Assembly: GCA_022711755.1 (NCBI GenBank)
Contig: JAKLEA010000019.1
Location: 1 to 64,000 of the forward strand
DNA length: 64,000 nt
Origin: Planctomycetota bacterium
Lineage (GTDB): Bacteria; Planctomycetota; Brocadiia; SM23-32; JAKLEA01
Direction: 5' to 3'
In this document: piece after piece, positions 17,564 to 25,846 of the stretch
How positions within the stretch are numbered: position 1 is the stretch's first letter
Layout: each line of letters opens with the position of its first letter
The notes under the pieces: model-generated
What the model saw: only the letters and a program-made list of their open reading frames with translations
What the model was told of the DNA's origin: nothing
The model's database searches: none
Position numbers and translations under genes: made by a program

Positions 17564-18610
17564 TCAAGCCCCGCCGATCACAGCCGCGTCGGCGCGCCAG
17601 TCGTAGAAAACGCTCCAGTCCATCGCGCATTCAAGTGTGCATTTGCACGCTCCGGCGCGGATTTGATCCCTGATCCTGCCGGCCTTCCCTGATTCCAGTA
17701 TCGCCCGCATGTCCCATCCGCTCTCGCGCAGGTTGCCAAGTCTCTCAGAAAACCCCGGGCATGGAAAGACGTCTGCGGAGGGCATGACGGCTACGAAACG
17801 CCGCGCCGCGCAGCACTTCAGACGGACCGTTCTACCCTCCAGCAAGGCAAGCTGAGTTTTCCGCCTGTATCGCGCCAGCGCCGCGCCTGATCCGCTCTGC
17901 CATCGGCTTCGTCCCTCACAGTTGAGGAAGGCGAAGACCTCCCCGGTCGTTTCCGGATCGGGCGCAAGCTGGTCATCGCCGCGCCCGGTTCCCCGGGCAA
18001 CGCTGACTTCGACATGCGGGACTCCATTCTTACGCAATTCCATCAGTGTGGCAATCGCTGACGCTTCATTCAGTCTGGACAACGTTAGAATCGCGCCGGG
18101 CAGGAGATTCGGCGTTTCATCCGACAATTTAATCAGCCTGTCAAGGCTCTCAATCGCGGTGTTATGACAGTCCGCGCCCCTGATGCGGTTGTGGATGTCC
18201 CTCGGCCCGTCCACGGACACAGAGATGCTGAATTCACGGTCCGGGAACGACGCGCACAGGATCCGCGCGGTGTCGAAAATTCTTTCCGGGAGCGTGCCGT
18301 TAGTGGCGATGTCCATTCGCGACGCGCCGCTTCCGCGCATCAACGCCCCGGCTACATCGGCCAGATCATCGCGCAGAAAAGGCTCCCCGCCGGAGAGCAT
18401 CAGCTTGTGAACCTTGCCGAGTCCGCCGGCCATCCGGCGATAATCCTCGATGCCCATCTCCGGCGCGGGATTCTCAAGGTTGCGCCAGTAAAAGCACGGC
18501 GCGCAGCGCGCATTGCAGCGATCCGTCACAAAGATCAGAACTCCGCCCAGCGCGTCAGGGCTTAGCCTGAGTCGCAGCAATCCGCCTATGTCCTGTCGCG
18601 CTCTGTTCAT
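17564..18610 (-). CDS. radical SAM protein with SPASM-like C-terminus (first of three)
   Basis: 348 residues. The motif is C32-x3-C36-x2-C39 (DRCNARCAPCF), and LSGGEP spans 72-77. C-terminal cysteines C266, C267, C284, C322, C324 and C328 (AGACKCTLEC) are arranged as in SPASM-type auxiliary clusters. TNGTLPE and SVSVDGP segments fit the SAM barrel. The ATG overlaps the stop of the GT4 gene by four bases (ATGA). With no precursor peptide gene found nearby, a RiPP role is only one option; sugar or aglycone modification coupled to the adjacent glycosyltransferases is the other. Confidence 0.85.
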   Translation of the reverse strand: MNRARQDIGGLLRLRLSPDALGGVLIFVTDRCNARCAPCFYWRNLENPAPEMGIEDYRRMAGGLGKVHKLMLSGGEPFLRDDLADVAGALMRGSGASRMDIATNGTLPERIFDTARILCASFPDREFSISVSVDGPRDIHNRIRGADCHNTAIESLDRLIKLSDETPNLLPGAILTLSRLNEASAIATLMELRKNGVPHVEVSVARGTGRGDDQLAPDPETTGEVFAFLNCEGRSRWQSGSGAALARYRRKTQLALLEGRTVRLKCCAARRFVAVMPSADVFPCPGFSERLGNLRESGWDMRAILESGKAGRIRDQIRAGACKCTLECAMDWSVFYDWRADAAVIGGA

Positions 18611-19725
18611 TTCTTCCGAATGCGGCGGTCCCGGGCGTCAACCGCCTTCAATAGCGCATCGTTAAGCATCGGAGTCAGCGCCGCCCATGAGCGATCGCGG
18701 CGAATCGCGTATGAATGTAATCCGCGTTGCGGCGGGTCTCTCAGGCAATCAATGCAGACCCGCGCGAAATCCTCCCCATCGGACGCCGTCGCGCACATCC
18801 CCGCAAAATCCTCCGCCGCGTGTCCGACAAGTCTGGCCGCCACGGGCGTTCCCATCGCCAGGTACTCAAGAAGTTTCATTGAGGAGCGCGCCGCGTCCGC
18901 ATCGTCGTCGAGCATGTAGAGCAACCCGACATCCATCGCAGCGACGTATTGCGGGACGTCTTCATGGGCGACCCGCCCGGCGAATCGCGCGACGTCGCCA
19001 AGCTTCTGCTTCGCCATCCGGCGCATTTCCTCCAGCAACGGCCCGCCTCCGACAACGAGGAGCATGCCGTTTTCGGATTCTTTCAATGGCGCGGCGACGG
19101 CTTCCAGCAATTCCGGAAACGCCCTCGCGCCACCCGTGGTCATGGTTGCGACCAGACCCAGAACCTTCTTCCCGCCAAGTCCCAGCTTCTCCCTGACGGC
19201 CTCCCGATCGAACCCCGCCGGATCGAAGAGCGCGGCATCCACGCCCTGCGGGATTATTACGGCCTGCTTCCCCGTTGACTCTTTGATGATCCCCGCCAGA
19301 CGGCGATTGTGGGTGAGGATTGCGTCCGCCGCGCGGCATCCCTGCCTGAACGCGGCCAGCGCTGCCAGCCTGCGCGGCGCGCTCGACTGGAACTCGTAAT
19401 CCAGATCGTCGCAATCAAGCAGAACGGCGGCGCCCCTTCGCCCTGCGGCGATCATCGCCGGAAGGGTCGGCAGGATCGGCTTTGAGACGAACAGCGCGTC
19501 GAAGGATTCCTCACGGGCCAGTTGCGCGAATCGCCGCGCAACCTTTGCCCAGCCTGAAACATTATCGCCGGATTGAAAAGTGGTCTCGGCCTGCCTGGGA
19601 TCGCCGCAGTTGGGTTCGGCGTAATGCGCGCAATGCCCGGCGGCGCGGAAAGCGTCCCGTATCGCCCGCGCCCGTATCGAGCACCCATAGCGCGAATCAA
19701 GGGCGTTGATGTGCAGTATCTTCAT
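18607..19725 (-). CDS. GT4-type glycosyltransferase
   Basis: 372 residues with two Rossmann-like halves (GT-B). The N-terminal half starts MKILHINALDSRYG. The C-terminal half contains LGLVATMTTGGARAFPELL, LLVVGGGPLLEEM and the donor-binding stretch LLEYLAMGTPVAA with an acidic/serine context (ARSSMKLLEYL). These are hallmarks of GT4 retaining glycosyltransferases, which use nucleotide sugars at the cytoplasmic face. It overlaps the GT2 gene by 29 bases and the first radical SAM gene by four. Donor and acceptor are unknown. Confidence 0.85.
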   Translation of the reverse strand: MKILHINALDSRYGCSIRARAIRDAFRAAGHCAHYAEPNCGDPRQAETTFQSGDNVSGWAKVARRFAQLAREESFDALFVSKPILPTLPAMIAAGRRGAAVLLDCDDLDYEFQSSAPRRLAALAAFRQGCRAADAILTHNRRLAGIIKESTGKQAVIIPQGVDAALFDPAGFDREAVREKLGLGGKKVLGLVATMTTGGARAFPELLEAVAAPLKESENGMLLVVGGGPLLEEMRRMAKQKLGDVARFAGRVAHEDVPQYVAAMDVGLLYMLDDDADAARSSMKLLEYLAMGTPVAARLVGHAAEDFAGMCATASDGEDFARVCIDCLRDPPQRGLHSYAIRRDRSWAALTPMLNDALLKAVDARDRRIRKK

Positions 19726-20758
19726 TCTCAGCGTTGCCCCAGCCGCTTCCCGTCACGGGGTTGCGGAATCCCACCACAAGCCCCAACAGAAAACCCGCAT
19801 TCCACGTCGGAACGGTTATCAACAGCAGGAGCATCAGCCAGCCGATATCCAGCGGGGGATGAACCCGCCCCGCTAGAAATGACAGGATCATCAGCGCTGC
19901 CGCCAACGCGACGGCGATCCCGATCGCCGGAGACGCGGCCATGAGCCACGCCCATCCCAAACCCCCGATCGCCGCAATCGCCGGAAGAACATGGAGCATC
20001 CGGAAAGGACCGTGAATCCGGACGAGATATCCCTGCGCCAGTCCGTAGCCAACCGACATGCGCACGTATTCCCCCATCGTCTCCGCCCGATGATGGCAGA
20101 CCACCGCCGCCGGCGTGTAAATGATCCTGTGCCCGGCCAGAACGAGCCTCCGGTCAAGGTCCATATCCTCGCCGGGAAACAGCCCCGGCCTGAATCCCCC
20201 GATGGACTGAACGGCCCTTCGCCAGTACGCAGCGTTGCAACTGGGAATATGCTGAACCGGATGCTTGCCGTGCCCCACGCGCATGTAATCCCCGACGAAG
20301 CATATAGCGGCCAGGAAGGCGTGAAGCCGGCGCGCGAAGATGGGCTGCTCCTGCACGGGAAGCTGCGGCCCGCCCGCTCCGGTCACGCCCGTCTCCATGA
20401 GGCAGGCGACCAGCTCCCGCAACCAGTCGCGCCTGACCACGCAGTCGGAGTCCGTGAAAGCGATGATGTCCTCATCGGCGGACGAGATCGCCAGGTTCCT
20501 TGCGGCGGAAGCCCCAATCGCTTTCACATGCAGGACTTTGATTTCGGGAAACTCCCCGAGTATCGTCGCTGTCGCGTCGTCGCTTCCGTCATTTACAACC
20601 CATACCGATTTGCGCGGATAGTCGCACTCAATGACCGACCGGAGGCAGGCTCTGAGCGTGGTTTCCGCATTGCGGACGGGAATGACGACGCGGATGGATG
20701 GGAGGTTTCCCGTCCCGCCGGTGGCTTCCGCTGCCGCAGTTGTCGAACCGTCAAGCAT
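19697..20758 (-). CDS. GT2 family glycosyltransferase with C-terminal membrane segments
   Basis: 353 residues from ATG 20758; the open frame extends five codons to a TTG at 20773. The N-terminal GT-A domain has IRVVIPVRNAETTL, the VVNDGSDD strand, the DxD-type FTDSDC metal site and GEDMDLDRRL, the usual GT2 acceptor-side motif. Two or three hydrophobic segments near the C-terminus (~250-335) anchor it to the membrane. It is the first gene of the operon. TATAAT lies on the minus strand at 20770-20765, about seven bases before the ATG, so the message may be leaderless. Likely role: early sugar transfer onto a lipid carrier. Confidence 0.85.
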   Translation of the reverse strand: MLDGSTTAAAEATGGTGNLPSIRVVIPVRNAETTLRACLRSVIECDYPRKSVWVVNDGSDDATATILGEFPEIKVLHVKAIGASAARNLAISSADEDIIAFTDSDCVVRRDWLRELVACLMETGVTGAGGPQLPVQEQPIFARRLHAFLAAICFVGDYMRVGHGKHPVQHIPSCNAAYWRRAVQSIGGFRPGLFPGEDMDLDRRLVLAGHRIIYTPAAVVCHHRAETMGEYVRMSVGYGLAQGYLVRIHGPFRMLHVLPAIAAIGGLGWAWLMAASPAIGIAVALAAALMILSFLAGRVHPPLDIGWLMLLLLITVPTWNAGFLLGLVVGFRNPVTGSGWGNAENEDTAHQRP

Positions 20759-20764
20759 TTGCGG

Positions 20765-20770
20765 ATTATA
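20765..20770 (-). promoter_or_regulatory. possible -10 box for the glycosyltransferase/radical SAM operon
   Basis: A perfect TATAAT sits just before the GT2 start with no recognisable -35 hexamer upstream and no ribosome site downstream. If used, transcription would begin at or next to the ATG at 20758. Confidence 0.3.
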
Positions 20771-20831
20771 CAATCGCCTGCGCCCCCCGCGCCAGTCGCT
20801 CAGCCGGGGGGAAGTTCCGTATTAATGCGCC

Positions 20832-20860
20832 TTGAATCGCTTCCGTCGGCTGACTATCCT
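20832..20860 (+). promoter_or_regulatory. putative sigma-70 promoter for the MDR dehydrogenase
   Basis: TTGAAT (20832-20837), 17-base spacer, TATCCT (20855-20860); the start would be near 20867, about 53 bases before the ATG at 20920. Confidence 0.5.
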
Positions 20861-20919
20861 GACAGCATAAATCGCGCGGGGCGCGTCATTTCGCGCCCCC
20901 TGCCCGAAGGAGGCTTCAC

Positions 20920-21891
20920 ATGCGCAAGATCGGCATCGAATACGCTGAAAAAGGGGTCATGCGGTTCTGCGATATCGGCGAACCGCCGCAACCGGTTGAC
21001 AATCAGGTCCTTCTTCGGACGCTCTACTCCGGCATAACAAACGGCACTGAGCGCCATGCCCTCATGGCCGAGCACGGTTGGAAGCATTTCCCCGGACGCC
21101 ACGGCTATCAGCACGTCTGCCGCGTCGAGGCCGTCGGGCCGTGGGTTAATATCTTCAAGCCGGGCGACACGGTCTTCTACGGCCAGTACGTCGGCCATCG
21201 CGCGTGGCATGTGGTTGATCTCTCCAACGCCGATCCAAACTCCAATGGTTCGCATCTCTGCTTCCCGCTTCCGGGGGACCTGGACCCCAAGCATTGCGCT
21301 CTGCTTGGCGTGGCGGGCGTTGCCATGCGCGGGGTCAGGCGATGCCGCGTCGCCCCGGGGCAGAATGTCTGGGTCGCCGGCGTCGGGCTGATAGGGCACT
21401 TCGCTGCGCAGGCTGCGCGCTGCTGCGGCGCGCGCGTCACGGTCAGCGACGTGAACCGGCGCAGGCTCGAAGTCGCGCGTGAGACCGGCGCCGACGTTGC
21501 GCTCAACGCGAACGATCCCGGATTCCTTGACGCGCTGAAGAAGGGCGGGCCTTACGACCGCATCATTGACGGCTGCGGGCAGCAGGCGCTCTTCCTGGAT
21601 GTTTTCCGCAACGGACTGCTCGCCCCGCATGGCGCGGTCTGCGCGCTGGCCGTGCGCTCGGAGGCGGTGTTTCACTGGTCGCTGCTGCACATGTGCGAGG
21701 CCTCGATCGAGGTCTCCTGCCACTTCAGCCTGGACGACCTTCGCGTGCTGACGCACTTCATGCGGCGGGGGGACATCCGCGTCGGCCCGGTCATCTTCGA
21801 TTCCGTCCCGATTGATGAGGCGCCGGGAATCTACGAGCGGCTCAGGGATAATCCGCAGGAGTTGCTGGGAGTTGTGTTTGATTGGGCGTAA
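20920..21891 (+). CDS. zinc-type medium-chain dehydrogenase/reductase (MDR superfamily)
   Basis: 323 residues with a strong ribosome site (AAGGAGG, 20907-20913). The GroES-like N-terminal domain contains TLYSGITNGTERHAL and FKPGDTVFYG. The Rossmann domain carries NVWVAGVGLIGHFAAQAA (nucleotide-binding glycine pattern) and the acidic ribose-binding turn TVSDVNRRRLE. The usual first catalytic Cys/His pair is not obvious, as in the subgroup related to BchC and other sugar/alcohol dehydrogenase-like proteins that lack one or both zincs. Likely an NAD(P)-dependent oxidation of an alcohol or sugar acid; substrate unknown. Divergent from the glycosyltransferase operon. Confidence 0.75.
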   Translation: MRKIGIEYAEKGVMRFCDIGEPPQPVDNQVLLRTLYSGITNGTERHALMAEHGWKHFPGRHGYQHVCRVEAVGPWVNIFKPGDTVFYGQYVGHRAWHVVDLSNADPNSNGSHLCFPLPGDLDPKHCALLGVAGVAMRGVRRCRVAPGQNVWVAGVGLIGHFAAQAARCCGARVTVSDVNRRRLEVARETGADVALNANDPGFLDALKKGGPYDRIIDGCGQQALFLDVFRNGLLAPHGAVCALAVRSEAVFHWSLLHMCEASIEVSCHFSLDDLRVLTHFMRRGDIRVGPVIFDSVPIDEAPGIYERLRDNPQELLGVVFDWA

Positions 21892-21894
21892 GGA

Positions 21895-21923
21895 TTCAAA
21901 TAAACATTTTAAATATAGATAAT
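21895..21923 (+). promoter_or_regulatory. weak putative promoter for the GNAT gene
   Basis: TTCAAA (21895-21900), 17 bases, GATAAT (21918-21923) in a short A+T-rich gap between the dehydrogenase stop and the acetyltransferase ATG at 21962. Confidence 0.35.
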
Positions 21924-21961
21924 GGAATCCTAGAGTCAGGAATTTCCCGGAAGCAGGACTA

Positions 21962-22456
21962 ATGATCCGCAAATGCGTCGCCCAAGACCTGCCGGCCATG
22001 TATGAAATCATCAACGACGCCGCAGTCGCATACAAGGGCATCATCCCCGCCGACCGCTGGCATGAGCCTTACATGCCGCTTGACGAACTGCGCAATGAGA
22101 TCGCGGACGGGGTGGAATTCTGGGGCTATGAAACCGACGGACGCCTCCTCGGAATAATGGGCATCCAGAACAGGGGAGACGTTGACCTTATCCGCCACGC
22201 CTACGTCAGGACGGCCAATCGCCAGGGCGGGATCGGGACCATGCTCCTGCGAAAACTCGAACAGATGACCGAAAAGCCGATCCTGATAGGAACCTGGACC
22301 GCCGCGACGTGGGCGGTGCGCTTTTATGAAAAGAACGGCTACCGCGCGATCAGCCGGGCGGAGACCGAACGCCTTCTCAGAAGGTATTGGAAAATCCCGG
22401 ATAGGCAGATCGAGACTTCCATCGTCCTGGCAAGCCCGGGATGGAAGGGCGGTTGA
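21962..22456 (+). CDS. GNAT family N-acetyltransferase
   Basis: 164 residues. MIRKCVAQDLPAMYEIIN is the typical GNAT beginning. The acetyl-CoA pyrophosphate loop is RQGGIGTMLL (motif A, Q/RxxGxG), followed by the FYEKNGYRAI motif B strand. It has an AGGA ribosome site five bases before the ATG. It should transfer an acetyl group to a small amine or protein N-terminus; the substrate is unknown. It lies 70 bases downstream of the dehydrogenase and about 100 bases upstream of the tRNA pair. Confidence 0.85.
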   Translation: MIRKCVAQDLPAMYEIINDAAVAYKGIIPADRWHEPYMPLDELRNEIADGVEFWGYETDGRLLGIMGIQNRGDVDLIRHAYVRTANRQGGIGTMLLRKLEQMTEKPILIGTWTAATWAVRFYEKNGYRAISRAETERLLRRYWKIPDRQIETSIVLASPGWKGG

Positions 22457-22502
22457 TTCAGGCCATGCGATTCGCCGCACCGCGCAGGCCTCCGAAATTC
22501 GC

Positions 22503-22532
22503 TTGACACAACCGCGCGACAGCAACAATAAT
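22503..22532 (+). promoter_or_regulatory. putative promoter of the tRNA pair
   Basis: TTGACA (22503-22508, perfect -35), 18-base spacer, AATAAT (22527-22532). The predicted start near 22539 is 15 bases before tRNA-Gln. Confidence 0.55.
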
Positions 22533-22553
22533 CCAAAAATAGGCTGCAATTGC

Positions 22554-22627
22554 TGAGGATTAGTGCAACGGTAGCACGCCTGACTCTGGATCAGGTAATC
22601 TTGGTTCGAATCCAAGATCCTCAGCCA
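22554..22627 (+). tRNA. tRNA-Gln (anticodon CTG)
   Basis: The acceptor stem TGAGGAT pairs with ATCCTCA (22617-22623). The anticodon stem CCTGA/TCAGG encloses the loop CTCTGGA with anticodon CTG. The T-arm is CTTGG-TTCGAAT-CCAAG. The discriminator is G and the CCA end is encoded (22625-22627). Confidence 0.95.
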
Positions 22628-22665
22628 CTTGCGCGCGGAAGATTGCAACTTAACAGTGGACCGGC

Positions 22666-22743
22666 GCCCCTATCGTCTAGCCCGGTCCAGGACACCGGAT
22701 TCTCATTCCGGTAACATGGGTTCAAATCCCATTAGGGGTGCCA
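22666..22743 (+). tRNA. tRNA-Glu (anticodon CTC)
   Basis: The acceptor stem GCCCCTA pairs with TAGGGGT (22733-22739; first pair G-U). The anticodon stem CCGGA/TCCGG holds the loop TTCTCAT with anticodon CTC. The T-arm is ATGGG-TTCAAAT-CCCAT. Discriminator G and an encoded CCA (22741-22743) follow. It is 38 bases after tRNA-Gln and probably on the same transcript. Confidence 0.95.
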
Positions 22744-22757
22744 AACTTTCCCTTAAG

Positions 22758-22786
22758 TTGAATTCTTGTTCCAATATATTGACAAT
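22758..22786 (+). promoter_or_regulatory. weak putative promoter for the peptide ABC importer operon
   Basis: TTGAAT (22758-22763), 17 bases, GACAAT (22781-22786). It is located just after tRNA-Glu in an A+T-rich stretch. A second TTGACA at 22779-22784 has no good -10. Read-through from the tRNAs is an alternative. Confidence 0.3.
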
Positions 22787-22922
22787 AAATACCTTACGCC
22801 GGTTTCAAGTTCTTCGTCTGGGGAGAGCGCATACGCCGGGCAGGATATCCCCGGCGAGCGTTGAATCCTCTGCCTTTCCCGCCATTTTATCTTGCGTCGC
22901 GCGATTGTATTCAGTAATCCAG

Positions 22923-24854
22923 TTGAAATCCTCCCCTCCCCGTCCAGCGACGATTCGTCTTTTTATCGCGGCCTTCCTTCTTATCCTTGCGCAGTCTTCC
23001 GCCCCGGTTCTGGCCGCGGGAAAGCGCGGCGAAGCCCCCATGCTTGCCAAGCGCGTCGCTGCGGGGCAGCTCCCCCCGGTTGAGGATCGCCTCCCGGAAA
23101 ATCCAGCCGTTGTGGCGCCGGTCGAGAGAATCGGCAAATATGGCGGCACGTGGAGGCGCCTGGCCAAAGGTTCGGCGGACGTTGCCTTTACGTCGCGCCT
23201 GGGATACGAACCGATTGTCCGCTGGGACAGCTCCGGCAGGAAGGTCATCCCCGGATTCGCTGAAAGCTGGGACATACGCGATGGCGGACGAACCTACTCC
23301 TTCAAGCTTCGCAAGGGCATGAAGTGGTCGGACGGGCAACCGGTCACGTCCGAGGACTTCATGTTCTGGTTCGAGGACGTTATATCGAACACGGATCTTT
23401 CCCCGGTCTTCCCCTCATGGTTGAAGGTGGGGGGGGAAATCCCCGCCGTCGCCGCGCCTGATCCCTGGACCATCGAATTCACCTTCGCCGCGCCGTACGG
23501 CATCTTCCTGGAAACGCTGGCCTTTCAGGGCAATATTATTGCTCCGAAGCACTATCTCAAGCAGTTCCATCCAAAGTACGGTGACATGGCGGCCATAAAC
23601 GCGAAGGCGAAGTCCATGGAGCTGGACTACTGGTATCAGCTTTACGGCCGCATGGCGGATCTGAACGATAATGCCGAACTGCCGACGTGGAAGGCGTTCA
23701 AACTCAAGACCCAGCCGCCCGCGCCGCTGCTCATAGCGGAACGCAATCCTTATTACTGGAAGGTTGACCCCGAGGGCAATCAACTGCCCTACATTGATCA
23801 GATAGCCTTCAAGGACCTGCAGAACGGCGAGATCATCACGCTGAAGGCCATGGCGGGGGAGGCTGATTTCCAGGACCGCCGCATTGATTCGGCCAACTTC
23901 CCACTGTTCATGGAGAACAGCCAGAGGCGCAACTATCGTGTCTTGCGCGACGTTAGTCCCACGACCGTTGCGCTCTACGTCAATCAATACAGCAAGGACC
24001 CGGCATTGCGCCCCATCCTTCAGGACCGTCGGTTCCGCGTGGCGCTTTCCCATGCGGTGAACCGTAAGGAGCTGATATTTCTTCTCTACGCCAACAGGGC
24101 CGTCGCCTCCCGCGCAGTGGCCTCGCCCCAGGACCCGTATTACCTTCCGGAATTCGAGAAGAAGTACCTTGAATATGATCCCAAATTGGCGGAGGAACTT
24201 CTGGATCAGGTCGGATTAAAGCGTAAAGGCGGCGGGATGAGAACCATGCCGGACGGAACTCCCTTCCGCCAGATCATGCACGTATTTCCATCCGAGACCG
24301 GCACGCCCGGCGATCTCTGGCAGCTTCTGGCGGACTACTTCAGGGAGGTCGGGCTGGACTTCGTCGTCACCATCGAGTCGGCGGCGCTGAGCAGGCTTCA
24401 GGTATGCAACGGGAACAGCGATTTCTGGGCGTACTGCATAGCCGGAATGCACTGGTCGGTTGACCCGCTCTGGTATGTCCCGTGGAGCAGCGCAAGCTAC
24501 CACGCCCCGCTCTATGGGCGCTATATCGCCACCGAAGGCAAGGACAAGCTTGGCGTAAAGCCGCCCCCGGAGTTCCAGCGCCTTGTGGACTGGTATAAGG
24601 AACTTTATTCCACGGTAGGGAACGACGCGCGCAAACTCGAACTCGGACAGGCGATTCTGCGCCAGTGGGCCGATGAATGCTACGTGATCGGAATCTGCAA
24701 GGAAGAGAACCTTGCCATCGTCTCCAATCGCTTCAGGAACGTCCCGGAACACATAATTCACGACTACCGCGTGCTCACGCCTGGATACATCGGGATCGAG
24801 CAATTCTACATTGATGACGAATACGGGCGTGAAGCCAAAGGCGGGGAAAAATGA
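22923..24854 (+). CDS. ABC transporter substrate-binding protein, family 5 (peptide/oligosaccharide type)
   Basis: About 643 residues. The open frame runs back through tRNA-Glu, which cannot be coding, and there is no ATG/GTG before the signal peptide; I place the start at TTG 22923 (alternative TTG 22905), neither with a clear Shine-Dalgarno. The signal peptide (IRLFIAAFLLILAQSSAPVLA) is followed by the stretch LPPVEDRLPENP and IGKYGGTW, typical of one SBP_bac_5 subgroup. Then come SWDIRDGGRTYSFKLRKGMK and WSDGQPVTSEDF, the canonical family signature. It captures a peptide or oligosaccharide outside the cell for the two permeases that follow. The stop overlaps the next ATG by four bases. Confidence 0.88.
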   Translation: MKSSPPRPATIRLFIAAFLLILAQSSAPVLAAGKRGEAPMLAKRVAAGQLPPVEDRLPENPAVVAPVERIGKYGGTWRRLAKGSADVAFTSRLGYEPIVRWDSSGRKVIPGFAESWDIRDGGRTYSFKLRKGMKWSDGQPVTSEDFMFWFEDVISNTDLSPVFPSWLKVGGEIPAVAAPDPWTIEFTFAAPYGIFLETLAFQGNIIAPKHYLKQFHPKYGDMAAINAKAKSMELDYWYQLYGRMADLNDNAELPTWKAFKLKTQPPAPLLIAERNPYYWKVDPEGNQLPYIDQIAFKDLQNGEIITLKAMAGEADFQDRRIDSANFPLFMENSQRRNYRVLRDVSPTTVALYVNQYSKDPALRPILQDRRFRVALSHAVNRKELIFLLYANRAVASRAVASPQDPYYLPEFEKKYLEYDPKLAEELLDQVGLKRKGGGMRTMPDGTPFRQIMHVFPSETGTPGDLWQLLADYFREVGLDFVVTIESAALSRLQVCNGNSDFWAYCIAGMHWSVDPLWYVPWSSASYHAPLYGRYIATEGKDKLGVKPPPEFQRLVDWYKELYSTVGNDARKLELGQAILRQWADECYVIGICKEENLAIVSNRFRNVPEHIIHDYRVLTPGYIGIEQFYIDDEYGREAKGGEK

Positions 24855-25846
24855 TAACCTTCATAATCCGCAGACTCCTGATTATGATCCCGACGCTGTT
24901 TGTGATCTCAATCATATCCTTCGCGATCATACAGCTCCCGCCGGGCGATTACCTGACCTCCTACATGGCCAATCTTGAACAGACCGGCGAGACGCGGGAT
25001 GAGGCGGTCATCGCCTCCCTGAAGGCCAGGTACGGCCTGGACCAGCCCATGCACGTCCAATACTGGCGTTGGATAAGCGGGGTTGTGAAGGGCGATTTCG
25101 GGCAGTCGTTCTCGATGAACAGGCCGGTAAAGGAGCTTATTTGGGAACGTCTGGGGCTTACAGTGGTGATTTCGTTATGCACAATCTTCTTCACGTGGAT
25201 CATCGCGATCCCCATCGGAATCTACTCAGCGACGCATAAATATACGCCTGCTGATTATTTCTTCACATTCATCGGGTTCATCGGCATGGCAACACCAAGT
25301 TTCATGATCGCCCTGGTGCTGATGAATTTCGCGCAGGAGCGCCTCGGCGTTAGCGTCGGCGGTCTCTTCTCGGACGACTATATAAACGCCCCCTGGTCAT
25401 GGGGGAGGATCGTTGATCTGTTGAAGCATATATGGATTCCCGTCATCGTCCTCGGCGTAGGCGGGACGGCCGGCCTGATCCGCACAGTGCGGGCGAATCT
25501 GCTGGATCAGCTTGAAATGCCATACGTCGTCACGGCGCGGGCGGGCGGGCTGAGCGAGTGGCGGCTTCTGCTGAAATACCCCGTCCGCGTCGCCGTGAAC
25601 CCCGTCGTAAGCACCATAGGGTGGATGCTTCCCGGAATAGTCTCCGGCAGCGTTATCGTCGCCGTAGTGCTCAGCCTGCCCATAACCGGCCCGCTGCTCC
25701 TGGACGCGCTGATGGACCAGGACATGTACCTGGCCGGATCGTTCGTCATGCTACTCAGCGCGCTGACCGTCATCGGCACGCTCATCTCAGACATTCTGCT
25801 TGCGTGGGTTGATCCCCGTATTCGTTTCGAGAGGCGCGGATCATGA
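24851..25846 (+). CDS. ABC transporter permease, DppB/OppB type
   Basis: 331 residues with six hydrophobic segments: the first at 8-28, then a periplasmic loop with ARYGLDQPMHVQYWRWI, and the membrane core from ~100. The cytoplasmic EAA-type loop is around RTVRANLLDQLEMPYVVTARAGG. This N-terminal pattern is that of the OppB/DppB half of the channel. It overlaps the binding-protein gene and the next permease by four bases each (ATGA). Confidence 0.92.
   Translation: MITFIIRRLLIMIPTLFVISIISFAIIQLPPGDYLTSYMANLEQTGETRDEAVIASLKARYGLDQPMHVQYWRWISGVVKGDFGQSFSMNRPVKELIWERLGLTVVISLCTIFFTWIIAIPIGIYSATHKYTPADYFFTFIGFIGMATPSFMIALVLMNFAQERLGVSVGGLFSDDYINAPWSWGRIVDLLKHIWIPVIVLGVGGTAGLIRTVRANLLDQLEMPYVVTARAGGLSEWRLLLKYPVRVAVNPVVSTIGWMLPGIVSGSVIVAVVLSLPITGPLLLDALMDQDMYLAGSFVMLLSALTVIGTLISDILLAWVDPRIRFERRGS

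Noticed and set aside
13321..20758. RiPP biosynthesis as the sure identity of the radical SAM cluster
   Set aside because: No precursor peptide, peptidase or RiPP recognition element was found in or beside the operon, so only the general radical SAM call is supported.
22629..22922. N-terminal extension of the family-5 binding protein
   Set aside because: It would translate tRNA-Glu and has no signal-peptide or domain character.
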